The translations under genes were made by a program, and so were the position numbers. DNA of 64,000 nt from Bacillus sp. BGMRC 2118. GTDB taxonomy: Bacteria; Bacillota; Bacilli; Bacillales; SA4. Location: assembly GCA_008364785.1 (NCBI GenBank), contig VTTJ01000009.1, forward strand, positions 124,001 to 188,000, in the 5' to 3' direction. How positions within the stretch are numbered: the stretch's first letter is position 1; the number at the start of each line of letters is the position of its first letter. Positions 54,742 to 63,617 of this stretch are shown piece by piece. The notes under the pieces were generated by a model. The model worked only from the letters and a program-made list of their open reading frames with translations. It was not told where the DNA came from and searched no databases.

Positions 54742-55427
54742 GAGCTGCTATCCTCAAGAACATACCCGGTTCCCCATACGGTTTTAATAAACTGTGGATC
54801 CTTTGGATTGCGTTCAATTTTTTCTCGTAAATGCCGTATATGTACATTTAACGTGCCATCTCCAACGAAGGAATCTTCCCATACATTTCGAAACAATTCA
54901 TCCTTCGTGACAATACGGTTTTTATTTTTCGCTAAATACGAGAGCAATTTATATTCCATCGTCTTGAGTTGAACATCCACACCTTGAATTCGTACTCGAT
55001 GCAGCTTCGTATCAATCTGTATCTGCCCAAACTCTAACAACTCTTCATTATTGATTGAACCACTTCCATATCTTTTAAGTACTGCCTTTACTTTGGCTAG
55101 TAAAATACTAAGTGTATATGGTTTTTGAATATAATCATCGCCACCTATGTTCAGAGCAATGAGAACATCATCATCACTAGAACGCGCACTAATAAATAGA
55201 ATTGGAATCTGCATTGTCTGGCGCAATTTCTTACATAAATCAAATCCCGAGGAATTTCCGAGATTAATATCAAGAAGAATAACAGACGGTTCATGTTCCT
55301 TCAAAAACTGCTCACACTCTTCCCTGCTCGTCACGAATGCAGATTTCACATCAAACATATTAAAATACTCACATGTTGATTCTGCTAATGCCATCTCATC
55401 ATCAACGATTAAACAATCTAGTTTCAT
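54738..55427 (-). CDS. OmpR-family response regulator
   Basis: A regulator of about 229 residues with a receiver domain (acceptor D53 in ILLDINLGN; YIQKPYT for the conserved lysine) and a winged-helix output domain (about 130-229, ending GDGTLNVHIRHLREKI and WGTGYVLED). Phosphorylated by the adjacent kinase, it should regulate the ABC transporter genes that follow. ATG 55427 is preferred over an ATG six bases earlier because GGGAG is seven bases away; both are possible. Confidence 0.93.
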   Translation of the reverse strand: MKLDCLIVDDEMALAESTCEYFNMFDVKSAFVTSREECEQFLKEHEPSVILLDINLGNSSGFDLCKKLRQTMQIPILFISARSSDDDVLIALNIGGDDYIQKPYTLSILLAKVKAVLKRYGSGSINNEELLEFGQIQIDTKLHRVRIQGVDVQLKTMEYKLLSYLAKNKNRIVTKDELFRNVWEDSFVGDGTLNVHIRHLREKIERNPKDPQFIKTVWGTGYVLEDSSS

Positions 55428-55527
55428 TGTCATTCTCCCTCATCCCAAATTTTAACAGGATAAGTATAGTATACATGATTTGAGGCATAGGAGTGATTGA
55501 ATTATTATTGTCAGTAACTAGCATGTA

Positions 55528-55560
55528 AAAAACCCCAATCTTATACTAGATTGGGGTTCC
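55528..55560 (-). terminator. Terminator after the dihydrouridine synthase gene
   Basis: Perfect AACCCCAATCT/AGATTGGGGTT stem with a 6-base loop and TTTTTT on the minus strand. Confidence 0.88.
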
Positions 55561-55567
55561 AAAACCA

Positions 55568-56551
55568 TTATCGCACTACCTCTGTTCCATCAATACTCTT
55601 ATCAAATTGATCAAGCAATGTACGTACTTCATCCGTTGATTTCGTGTTCATTAATGAATTTCTTAATTCAGCTGCCCCAGGAAACCCTTTGACATAGATT
55701 TTGAAAAAGCGATGCAGCCCTGAAGCTGAACGTGGCACTTCTTCCGCGTATTGATCCTGAAGATCAAGCTGAAGACGTAAAAGGTCCAAATATTCTTTAC
55801 TGCTATGCTCTCTTGGCTCTTTTTCAAATGCAAATGGATTTTTAAAAATGCCTCGACCAATCATCACACCATCAATACCATATTTCTCAGCGAGCTCTAG
55901 CCCAACTTGACGATCAGGAATGTCTCCATTAATCGTGAGCAGTGTATTTGGCGCAACACGGTCTCGTAGTTTTTTAATTTCAGGAATCAGCTCCCAGTGC
56001 GCATCTACTTGGCTCATTTCATCTCTTGTACGCAAATGAATAGAAAGGTTCGCAATATCCTGTTTCAAAATATGCGTCAACCATTCCTCCCACTCATTGA
56101 TCTCATGAAAGCCAAGTCGTGTTTTCACACTAACAGGAAGTCCACCCACTTTAGCTGCTTGAATCAGTTCTGCTGCTACATCTGGACGTAAAATAAGGCC
56201 ACTTCCCTTCCCTCTTGTTGCCACATTCGGTACAGGACAGCCCATATTAATATCAATACCTTTAAAGCCCATCTCTGCCATGCCAATGCTCATTTGACGG
56301 AAATACTCAGGATTATCTCCCCAAATATGTGCCACCATCGGCTGTTCATCTTCCGTAAACGTCAAACGGCCACGCACACTTTTGATTCCATCTGGATGGC
56401 AATAGCTATCAGAGTTTGTAAACTCAGTAAAAAACACATCAGGTCTTCCCGCTGCACTAACAACATGACGAAACACAACATCCGTCACATCCTCCATCGG
56501 AGCAAGCACAAAAAACGGTCGTGGCAAATCACGCCAAAAATTATCTATCAT
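55568..56551 (-). CDS. tRNA-dihydrouridine synthase
   Basis: A 327-residue FMN enzyme that reduces uridines in tRNA D-loops with NADPH. The N-terminal [13 protein letters not shown] (about 16-28), catalytic Cys105 in [19 protein letters not shown] and the phosphate-binding GVMIGRG near 228 are the Dus signatures. The sequence is of the subgroup starting [20 protein letters not shown], distinct from DusB. ATG 56551 starts this conserved segment, but GTG 56572 has the better ribosome binding site (AAAGGG eight bases upstream) and may be used instead. The gene is single. Confidence 0.9.
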   Translation of the reverse strand: MIDNFWRDLPRPFFVLAPMEDVTDVVFRHVVSAAGRPDVFFTEFTNSDSYCHPDGIKSVRGRLTFTEDEQPMVAHIWGDNPEYFRQMSIGMAEMGFKGIDINMGCPVPNVATRGKGSGLILRPDVAAELIQAAKVGGLPVSVKTRLGFHEINEWEEWLTHILKQDIANLSIHLRTRDEMSQVDAHWELIPEIKKLRDRVAPNTLLTINGDIPDRQVGLELAEKYGIDGVMIGRGIFKNPFAFEKEPREHSSKEYLDLLRLQLDLQDQYAEEVPRSASGLHRFFKIYVKGFPGAAELRNSLMNTKSTDEVRTLLDQFDKSIDGTEVVR

Positions 56552-56798
56552 TTCACACTCAAATCCTCTCACTATAAATACCCTTTCAAACACTCGTTCA
56601 ACTATATATGAAGCAATATGCTTTATTTCTTTTTCACTTATATCATGCTTACACCCTAATTATCAATCAGATAGGTTTACAAGAATCAACAATGTATATT
56701 TTATCGAAAATATGTCCTGAATGATATTGTTATTAATAGGAAGTTAAAAGTTTCTTTTTAGTTAGGCTGTGTTTAAGAACAGTGTTGATATTTAGAAG

Positions 56799-56902
56799 GT
56801 TGATAGAAGTGAAAGGATGCGATACTCATGCAGGCGAGAAGCACCAAGGATGCTCCCGAACCCACCCGCGGTATCCGGCGAGTATCCTGGAACGAAAATC
56901 AA
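56799..56902. repeat. Diverged copy of the GC-rich dispersed repeat
   Basis: This block begins GATAGAAGTGAAAGGATGC and ends CCTGGAACGAAAATCAA; GATACTC (56821-56827) and GAGTATC (56880-56886) form its arms, and CCACCCGCGG is kept inside. It matches the element at 34505-34632 read in the opposite direction (CCCGCGGAAAG ... GGAGCG) but with many changes. The rest of 56552-57008 has no gene. Confidence 0.6.
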
Positions 56903-57008
56903 TTACAAGGTTTAACAGAGTTCAAAAGTAGACACCAAACTGATAGGAGATTCACCCGAAGGTCAATATAAATTTCCCTTGTATTGTAAGAAGAAACGGT
57001 TAAATTCA

Positions 57009-57073
57009 TGTGCCTGTCGCTACACGAGATCTGTCGAAAAATCTCCGACATACTTCGAGAGGTGACAGGCACA
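57009..57073. repeat. GTGCCTGTC inverted-repeat element next to the 706-residue gene
   Basis: TGTGCCTGTCGC (57009-57020) and GTGACAGGCACA (57062-57073) are near-perfect 12-bp inverted termini enclosing 41 bases that include GTCGAAAAATCTCCGAC. The right terminus stops three bases before the TGA of the gene that follows, so it may act as a 3' structure for that message. It is related to the element at 32515-32548. Confidence 0.7.
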
Positions 57074-57076
57074 GTT

Positions 57077-59197
57077 TCAATATTCTGGAATCAACTTTGC
57101 TACATTATTCATTAAGTCATATTGAATGAGCTTTAGTTCAAACAATGTGAGTGGATCACGGTAAATTTCTGGATTTTCCCGCATATTGTTCAGGCAATCT
57201 TTATGCCTAATAATTTCTTGATCTACATCTAAAGAGGTACTATTTAACGTTTTAAATGGAGTCGCAAAAAACATGTTAAGATCTCGTGCAATTGATCTTT
57301 CAAATAACTCTAATTGCTGCAGGAAAGGTTGAATCATGAATTGGACAATTTGATGATAGTCCGCGTTTTCAATGAAATGTTTATATTTATTAAGGATCTT
57401 TTCATTATTTATGGAAAGTGGACCGATCAGTTTCCCTAAGCTTTTAAGTAACAACTGTGCGGGAGTATAACGCTGCATGATATTCGCTTTTTCGAAATGT
57501 ACCGTACCTCTCGTCATACGGACTACATCTCTCCTCCAATCATCTAGCACCTTAAAGTCACAATCCAATGTGATTTTCTCCTCACCGTATAGGTAATTAA
57601 TACTTCCACTCATTTCATCTAAGAAGGCTTGGCTATCTTTCAACTCACCATGACAATCTATAATCCAATTTTGAATGGTAACTTCAAAATGGCGAATGGC
57701 TACTTCTTCCATATAATTTGCAATGCGTTGATTCATTTCTTCATTAAGCTCAACATGAATTTTTCCAAAATTGCTCTTTTCAGTAACAATTTCAGAGCAA
57801 TTCCGAAGCAGTTCAGGTATCTTTAGCATCAAATGCTGTCTGAAATCATCCTTTATACCGCTAAATGACTGTTTAATTACTAGAGCTTTTTCCACTTCTA
57901 TGTCTCTTAACTGATGATGGATTCCTTTAAGCTTGGCAGAAAGTTCTTCGTTCCATTGAATTTGATCAATCATTGAATTTTCCAGATCCACACGTTTTTG
58001 AATAAGAAATTCAATAGACTTTTTAATCATATACAAAATTTTAAAGGCAACCTGCTTTTTCGGGATATTCTCTTCCTGTATTAGCTCACGTATGTTCATA
58101 TCTAGTTGTTCATCTAGTATAAGGCCTTCTTTCTCTGCCCACTTCTTAATAGATTGATAAAGCTGAATGGCGTCTTCCATACACTTTTGATAATAGGAAG
58201 ACTCATTGAGCAATTGACCTGCCTTACTAATCAAGGCATCGTCCAGATGTTTTGGAAACAGTTCATTCCATGCTAGTGTTGCTGATGAAGAAACGGAGGA
58301 ATCTAACCCAGATGACACCTTCATCCAAATGGTTAAATGAATTTGGATCAGCTCAGAAATGTCCCTGATGAGATACTTTCCACTAATCAATTCAAAATAC
58401 GATTCGTTATATAGATGAGGCAATTTTCTCCATATATAGGATGATTTCAATTCTATATCCGTAAGAAGTTGGTTGATCTCCTTTAACCATAAAAAATACA
58501 TATCAGTTTGCTTGTAACTATTCCACATGATACTAACAAAACTTTCAAATCGAAATGAATCAAGAGTATGTAAAGTTCGCAACACTTCCTTAAAATAGGC
58601 AGGCTCTGTTTTGACTGCATGGCCGTGTTCCAGATATTCTTCAAGAACTAAAAACCAATCTAGTGATTGTAAACGAATGGCCTCACTCATGGCAAGCTCT
58701 ACTGCGTTTCCCCAATCTTGGTAATCCTCAAAGAAAACTCGTGCTACTTCAGTCACACCATCATAATCTGGATTTACATAAACCGCTTGTTTAATTGAAT
58801 CTACTGCTTTATCTAGTTTGCCGAGTCTTTGGTAAAGTGAAAACAGTTGCAAAAGGATTTCCGTTTCTAAAACAACTGAATCGGATTTAACTGATTTATA
58901 ATAGTCTTCTGCAATTGCCAGTAATTCCATTTCATAATGAGCATCGGCTATATTTTTCATCGCCCATGGCTTTAATTCATTATCTATAGTCTCCCATTTA
59001 AAAATGGCTGCTTCAAAATCTTTATGTCGGAAATAGACCTCTCCTTGGGCAAAACGAATGTAAGAAAAATTGGGCATTTCCTTCATTTTCTCATCCATGT
59101 ACTTTTCACCCAAAGTAAAAAGTGGATGACCCTTTTGATTTCCTTGTAGTAAGATTTCGTAATATGATTTATTAATTAGTTCCTTTTCTAATGTCAT
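57077..59197 (-). CDS. Large TPR/helical protein of unknown function
   Basis: A 706-residue soluble protein with no family I can name with confidence. Residues about 40-170 look like TPR repeats (YIRFAQGEVYFRHKDFEAAIFKWETI, ALAIAEDYYKS-like and LFSLYQRLGKLDKAVDSIKQAV). The middle and C-terminal parts are almost entirely helical and amphipathic, with VEKALVIKQSFSGIKDDFRQHL and ARDLNMFFATPFKTL reminding me of the helical stalk of dynamin-like proteins, but there is no GTPase P-loop anywhere. ATG 59197 follows GAGGG. It is monocistronic; nothing around it hints at function. A truncated or domain-lost relative of a larger protein is possible. Confidence 0.7.
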   Translation of the reverse strand: MTLEKELINKSYYEILLQGNQKGHPLFTLGEKYMDEKMKEMPNFSYIRFAQGEVYFRHKDFEAAIFKWETIDNELKPWAMKNIADAHYEMELLAIAEDYYKSVKSDSVVLETEILLQLFSLYQRLGKLDKAVDSIKQAVYVNPDYDGVTEVARVFFEDYQDWGNAVELAMSEAIRLQSLDWFLVLEEYLEHGHAVKTEPAYFKEVLRTLHTLDSFRFESFVSIMWNSYKQTDMYFLWLKEINQLLTDIELKSSYIWRKLPHLYNESYFELISGKYLIRDISELIQIHLTIWMKVSSGLDSSVSSSATLAWNELFPKHLDDALISKAGQLLNESSYYQKCMEDAIQLYQSIKKWAEKEGLILDEQLDMNIRELIQEENIPKKQVAFKILYMIKKSIEFLIQKRVDLENSMIDQIQWNEELSAKLKGIHHQLRDIEVEKALVIKQSFSGIKDDFRQHLMLKIPELLRNCSEIVTEKSNFGKIHVELNEEMNQRIANYMEEVAIRHFEVTIQNWIIDCHGELKDSQAFLDEMSGSINYLYGEEKITLDCDFKVLDDWRRDVVRMTRGTVHFEKANIMQRYTPAQLLLKSLGKLIGPLSINNEKILNKYKHFIENADYHQIVQFMIQPFLQQLELFERSIARDLNMFFATPFKTLNSTSLDVDQEIIRHKDCLNNMRENPEIYRDPLTLFELKLIQYDLMNNVAKLIPEY

Positions 59198-59628
59198 TAA
59201 AATCCCTCTCTATTAGCTGGTTTAGTAGGAAGTAGAGTAATAATGCCAGATACAATCCTAGAAAATTACCACAATTTTTCTACATAATCTCTTTATAGTA
59301 AATGAATGTATGGGCTTATAATCATAGCTCAGTTTTTTTATTGTTGTTAATAAACCTACACTAAAGTATTGGCTATGTACACAATCTCTCTCGAGGTACT
59401 CAAGGATACCATTGGGTACGAGGAGAGCATTCACAGAGTCTAACCTTGTTCTCTGCTCCTGCGCTCGTTTAGGATGTGGCTGATTTACTAACATAATGAT
59501 TAAACTCAGCTTTACTTCAACACTGCCATAATTTAAAGTTACTACAAATCCATACTATATTAATCGAAAGAACTTTCACTTTTATAAGGGTGCCTCTCTA
59601 CCTTGTTTAGGGTAAAAGAAATTCTAAT
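59198..59628. other. Intergenic region, one doubtful ORF
   Basis: A minus-strand frame of 78 codons (59258-59494) starts MLVNQPHPKRAQEQRTR but has no ribosome binding site, and its composition is unlike the neighbouring genes. It could be a decayed gene fragment. Nothing else is visible. Confidence 0.35.
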
Positions 59629-59668
59629 AAGTAAGAGCCCAATCTTGAAAGATCGGGCTCTTACTTAT
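59629..59668 (-). terminator. Hairpin terminator after rlmCD
   Basis: AAGTAAGAGCCC/GGGCTCTTACTT perfect 12-bp stem plus three inner pairs; the U-tract is poor (TTACTTATT). Confidence 0.65.
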
Positions 59669-59680
59669 TTCTGACTATTA

Positions 59681-61054
59681 TTATATTGAATCTAATAGTA
59701 CTACACACTCCACGTGTGTCGTATGCGGAAACATATCCACAGGCTGCACTTCAACCGTCTTGTACCCGCCAGACTCAAGCACCTTTAAATCACGAGCTAA
59801 TGTTGCTGGGTTACACGACACATACACTACACGCTTCGGTTTCATATCAATCATTGTCTGTAGAAGTGACTCATCACAGCCTTTTCGCGGTGGATCGACA
59901 ACCATTACATCTGCACGGATTCCAGTGGAGTACCACCAAGGAATGACCTTTTCTGCTTCTCCTACTGCGAAATCCACGTTTTCAAAACCGTTGAGTTTTG
60001 CATTACGTTTAGCATCTGATATTGCTTCTGGTACAATTTCCACTCCGTACACATGCTTCGCGCGTTGTGCCAGGAATAATGAGATTGTACCGATTCCGCA
60101 GTACGCATCAATGACATTTTCCGTTCCGTTTAAGTTGGCATATTGCAACGCTGTATCATAAAGGACCTTCGTTTGCTTTGGGTTTACTTGGTAGAAGGAA
60201 CGAGCTGAGATCGCAAACTTAATGTCTCCGATATAATCGTAGATGTACTCTTCTCCCCACAGCACCTTTGTTTTATCTCCCATAATGACGTTTGTTCGTT
60301 TGTTGTTTATGTTCTGAACTATCGACATTATTTTCGGGGAAATATTACAAATTTCTTCAATAATTTGTTTTTGATTTGGTAGTGACACTTCTCTTGTGAC
60401 AAGTACAATCATTGCTTCTCCCGTAACTTGTCCGTAACGCGCCATAATATGACGAAGGTTTCCCGAATGACGTTCTTCGTTATAGGCTCTTACTCCGTGC
60501 TTTTCACAAATTTTCTTAACTTGTTGGACAATGTTGTCATTGATTGACTCTTGGATGAGACATTGCTCCATGTCTATAATGTCGTGGGAGCGTTGCTGAT
60601 AAAACCCTGCTACAAGTCCACCTTCACGTTCACCTACTGGAACTTGTGCCTTGTTACGATATCTCCATGGCTCGTCCATTCCGAGTACCGGGTGCACAGG
60701 TACATTATGAATCCCACCGATTCTCGCTAATACTCCTACTACCTGCTTATGCTTCGCCTCAAGCTGACCTTCATAGCTCATATGCTGAAGCTGACATCCT
60801 CCGCACTTTGCATAAATTGGACAATTCGGCTCAATCCGAAATGGGCTTTCGCTTTTCAGATTCATTAGCCGACCGAATGCATATCCTTTATTCACCTTTG
60901 TAACCTTTACTTCTCCCTCTTCACCAGGAAGTGCTCCTTTTACAAAAATCGGGTAGCCTTCCACCTTTGCTACACCGGCTCCATCGTGTGTGAGGTCTTC
61001 AAAGGTTACACTATATGTTTCATTTTTTTCAACTGGCGCAACTTGTTTTACCAT
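59681..61054 (-). CDS. rlmCD: 23S rRNA uracil-C5 methyltransferase RlmCD
   Basis: A 457-residue SAM-dependent enzyme of the TrmA/RumA family that methylates U747 and U1939 of 23S rRNA. An N-terminal TRAM domain (about 8-66) is followed by iron-sulfur ligands C78, C84, C87 and C165 ([14 protein letters not shown]), a SAM-binding core ([16 protein letters not shown] near 318-333) and catalytic C414 in [11 protein letters not shown]. In B. subtilis the orthologue (yefA) lies beside dgkB, as here. It is separated from dgkB by 170 bp. ATG 61054. Confidence 0.93.
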   Translation of the reverse strand: MVKQVAPVEKNETYSVTFEDLTHDGAGVAKVEGYPIFVKGALPGEEGEVKVTKVNKGYAFGRLMNLKSESPFRIEPNCPIYAKCGGCQLQHMSYEGQLEAKHKQVVGVLARIGGIHNVPVHPVLGMDEPWRYRNKAQVPVGEREGGLVAGFYQQRSHDIIDMEQCLIQESINDNIVQQVKKICEKHGVRAYNEERHSGNLRHIMARYGQVTGEAMIVLVTREVSLPNQKQIIEEICNISPKIMSIVQNINNKRTNVIMGDKTKVLWGEEYIYDYIGDIKFAISARSFYQVNPKQTKVLYDTALQYANLNGTENVIDAYCGIGTISLFLAQRAKHVYGVEIVPEAISDAKRNAKLNGFENVDFAVGEAEKVIPWWYSTGIRADVMVVDPPRKGCDESLLQTMIDMKPKRVVYVSCNPATLARDLKVLESGGYKTVEVQPVDMFPHTTHVECVVLLDSI

Positions 61055-61200
61055 TGTTTTGACTTCCTTTTTTATGTGAAATTGACTTCCATGATTGTAA
61101 CATAGTTAGTATAGCTATGCTATTTTACTTTCCTCACAAGCTCCTACACTTTATGAGTTAAACATTACCTTTTTATTAGAATAGTATTTCCATCCAATAC

Positions 61201-61228
61201 AAAAGCAGACCCACCTGGATCTGCTTAA
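61201..61228 (-). terminator. Terminator after dgkB
   Basis: AAGCAGATCC/GGGTCTGCTT stem with a short loop and TTTTG on the minus strand, overlapping the dgkB stop codon. Confidence 0.7.
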
Positions 61229-62142
61229 CTTTTTATTTTTATAATCTTTTCAGCTTTTTCTCTTGAGACAAATACTTCAATGTGTTGATACAGGTTGATG
61301 AATTCAGCCGGTACTAATCCACCATATTCCCCGTCCAAGTTTAGCTGCATTTTGTCTGTTGATTTTACCTTGATTCGGTTTGCGCTTGTATAAATAATAT
61401 TCGGATCACTTAAGTGGTCACCCTTAAGCGCAAGACTCGCAATGCGGATAAAATCAGCCAGGTTTGTTTTCTTCAGAATGAGTAAATCGAACATCCCATC
61501 ACTATAGTCAGAAGATGGCGCAAGCTTTTCAAATCCACCAACGGAGTTTGTGTTACATACTAAAAACAGCATAATTTCGCCTTCGAAGAACTTACCGTCA
61601 TATTCAATTTCCACATGTGTTGCTTTGATAGACGGAAGCATTTCCATTCCTTTTAAATAGTAGGCAAGTTGTCCGAGCATCGTCTTTAATTTGCTAGGAA
61701 CTTCATATGTCAGTTCGGTGATACGGCCGCCACCTGCAATATTAATAAAATATGTATCATTTACTTTACCTATGTCAATGGGAACTGGAACCCCAGAGCA
61801 AATGATATCAGTTGCTTCTTCAATGCTCTTGTTTACACCAAGCGCACGAGCAAAATCATTTGTGGTCCCAACTGGAATAATCCCCAATCTTGGGCGATAT
61901 TCCTCATCCGCCAGACCGTTTACGACCTCATTGATCGTTCCATCTCCTCCTGCTGCCACAACAAGGTCATACCTGCGCTCAACTGCCGTGCGAGCTGCCT
62001 TGGTTGCATCTCCTGCGCCTGTTGTCGCATGACAGGAAGTCTCATAACCAGCCTGTTCTAACTTTTGAAGAACCTCTGGTAAATGCCTTTTAAATAACTC
62101 TCGACCTGAGGTTGGATTATAAATTATACGAGCTCTTTTCAT
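61225..62142 (-). CDS. dgkB: Diacylglycerol kinase DgkB
   Basis: A 305-residue soluble lipid kinase that phosphorylates diacylglycerol left by lipoteichoic acid synthesis, returning it to phosphatidate. It has the catalytic glycine-rich motif GGDGT (65-69) after LVVAA, the nucleotide-binding IIPVGTTNDFARALG (about 90-104) and the DIGKVND / EGEIMLFLVCNTNSVGGFEK beta-sandwich region. The ATG at 62142 (MKRARIIYNPTSGRE) is preferred over two nearby upstream ATGs because AGGA is eight bases away. It is followed by rlmCD, the order also seen in B. subtilis (yerQ-yefA). Confidence 0.94.
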   Translation of the reverse strand: MKRARIIYNPTSGRELFKRHLPEVLQKLEQAGYETSCHATTGAGDATKAARTAVERRYDLVVAAGGDGTINEVVNGLADEEYRPRLGIIPVGTTNDFARALGVNKSIEEATDIICSGVPVPIDIGKVNDTYFINIAGGGRITELTYEVPSKLKTMLGQLAYYLKGMEMLPSIKATHVEIEYDGKFFEGEIMLFLVCNTNSVGGFEKLAPSSDYSDGMFDLLILKKTNLADFIRIASLALKGDHLSDPNIIYTSANRIKVKSTDKMQLNLDGEYGGLVPAEFINLYQHIEVFVSREKAEKIIKIKS

Positions 62143-62295
62143 TTTCATCATCCTGTTTTCTTTATATGAAGATAAGTAACTTGAGTATACGAAATCAATT
62201 CTATTAGCCGATTTCTATTATAACGGAAAAAATATACATTTCAACTAAAACTACCTCAACAGTATACCCACAAACCAATATTCAGAAACAAAAGA

Positions 62296-62319
62296 AAAAG
62301 ATGCTGATACACAGCATCT
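62296..62319 (-). terminator. Terminator after the DUF4395 gene
   Basis: AGATGCTG/CAGCATCT stem with a 5-base loop then TTTTTCTTTTG on the minus strand, starting directly at the stop codon. Confidence 0.8.
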
Positions 62320-62724
62320 CTAATTACTTTGTTTATATTTCCACATCATATAACGGTAACGAATCGTACATCCTATACAATATCCACATAATGCAAGACC
62401 TGCCGCAATAATCACCATTCCACCAAATACATAACCGACCATCGGTGCACTAAGGAAAAAGCTGACTAAAGCAATAGCCAGACAGATCGTCGCAATCCAC
62501 TGATTAAACAATTGTTGATCTTTATCTTCCTGGATATACGAGTCAGGTGACTTCTTCAACAAGCCTCTCGTCATTCTTATGACTGGGTTTTGCTTCGTTG
62601 TCAGTGTAATGATTCCCACAACAAGAGGGAAAATTAATATATATGGAGTAACAAGTAGACCTGCTAATGTTGTAATCACGATAAATAGTTGATTAACCTG
62701 AACCAACGGCTTTGGGATTCCCAT
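62320..62724 (-). CDS. DUF4395-type membrane protein
   Basis: A 134-residue membrane protein beginning MGIPKPLVQVNQLFIVITTL, with four hydrophobic segments (about 12-42, 76-95 and 97-115) and the ending ALCGYCIGCTIRYRYMMWKY. The start, the ITLTTKQNPVIR loop and the CxxCxxC-like cysteines near 112-119 fit the DUF4395 family. Function is unknown; the closely spaced cysteines may bind metal or undergo redox. ATG 62724 follows an AAGGAG-like sequence read on the minus strand. It is single. Confidence 0.85.
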   Translation of the reverse strand: MGIPKPLVQVNQLFIVITTLAGLLVTPYILIFPLVVGIITLTTKQNPVIRMTRGLLKKSPDSYIQEDKDQQLFNQWIATICLAIALVSFFLSAPMVGYVFGGMVIIAAGLALCGYCIGCTIRYRYMMWKYKQSN

Positions 62725-62824
62725 TTCAAAAAACTCCTTTTATTACATACTATACATATAGTATTAGTTGGTTATTCGCTTATTGTCAATTATTTTGTAT
62801 TTTCTGCAAAGGGGAAATGGATTT

Positions 62825-63043
62825 ATGGATAATTTAGAGGAGAACTTTAAAAGATGGAAGGAAAACAATGAACTCATCTTTGTTGATATGATGAAACAAA
62901 AAAAAGGCCGTCAACGTTTGTACGGCAGACTTCTTAACTATGACGTAAAAAAACAATACTTACAGGTATATAATGATGATGAGAAATCCGTTTATAACGT
63001 GTCCTTCGTTGAAGTAGATGATATCGGTTCCACGAAGAACTAA
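62825..63043 (+). CDS. Small protein of unknown function
   Basis: A 72-residue acidic-basic mixed protein, MDNLEENFKRWKENNELIFV and onward, ending VDDIGSTKN. It contains RLYGRLLNYDVKKQYLQVYNDDEKSVYNV, which looks like a small beta-barrel strand set of the Sm/SH3 style. No family is recognised. ATG 62825 has GGGGAAATGG upstream; the frame extends 19 codons further, lacking a ribosome binding site. The strand and good terminator support a real gene. Confidence 0.6.
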   Translation: MDNLEENFKRWKENNELIFVDMMKQKKGRQRLYGRLLNYDVKKQYLQVYNDDEKSVYNVSFVEVDDIGSTKN

Positions 63044-63044
63044 A

Positions 63045-63085
63045 AAGCGCTTAGTGAAAATAAACCGCTGAGCGCTACTTTTTTG
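63045..63085 (+). terminator. Terminator after the small protein gene
   Basis: AGCGCTTAG/CTGAGCGCT stem (one wobble pair) with a 12-base loop, then TTTTTTG on the plus strand. Confidence 0.8.
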
Positions 63086-63097
63086 TACCTTATAGTG

Positions 63098-63406
63098 TCA
63101 ACCCTTTAACATTGTCGTTTTATCACGATAAAACATGATTCCATTTAACACAATCGTCATGATGAGAAGAACAGAAGAAGCAAATGCAACAGCATACATG
63201 GTGTCCATAAGAGCACCCCAATCCTCCACCGTCACTTTATGATAGGTATAAAAGATTTGAAAACACAGTGCAACCCCACAGGCACTAAAGCTGATAAAGG
63301 ATACCTGACTCCCTTTTCTATTTTTTGGACTTGTTAAATTTATTAACGGAAGTATCCAGGCAATGAGTCCACATATTAAGCTACCCACATTTAATAAACC
63401 GTACAT
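63098..63406 (-). CDS. Small membrane protein of unknown function
   Basis: A 102-residue protein with three hydrophobic segments (about 4-22, 36-52 and 66-92). SPKNRKGSQVSFISFSACGVALCFQI contains the conserved-looking central motif. I do not recognise a named family. ATG 63406 has GGAGG eleven bases upstream. It lies convergent to the small protein gene and divergent from the AraC-type gene, so a link to that regulator is possible. Confidence 0.7.
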   Translation of the reverse strand: MYGLLNVGSLICGLIAWILPLINLTSPKNRKGSQVSFISFSACGVALCFQIFYTYHKVTVEDWGALMDTMYAVAFASSVLLIMTIVLNGIMFYRDKTTMLKG

Positions 63407-63540
63407 TTCTGTATATCCTCCTTTTTTATCCCTCCACCAATATTAACATATTTATCCATTAACAACTCACGCCATCTTTCTTTTATGAAGGAACTTCTCA
63501 CTACTATAGAGAATGTAAGTACGAAGAATTAAAGGATTCC

Positions 63541-63578
63541 AACCTGTCAGTAGTGAGCATTTCATGACAGGTTTTCTT
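63541..63578 (+). promoter_or_regulatory. Hairpin with T-run before the AraC-type gene
   Basis: AACCTGTCA and TGACAGGTT form a perfect 9-bp stem with a 15-base loop, followed by TTTTCTTT on the plus strand. It ends about 40 bases before the start of the AraC-type gene; no plus-strand gene lies just upstream, so it may be a leader attenuator. Confidence 0.45.
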
Positions 63579-63617
63579 TATAAAGCATTAGTAATATGTA
63601 AGTAAGGAGTGTGTGAC

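Noticed and set aside
59258..59494. 78-codon minus-strand frame before the 706-residue gene
   Set aside because: No ribosome binding site and atypical composition; kept only as a possible decayed fragment.
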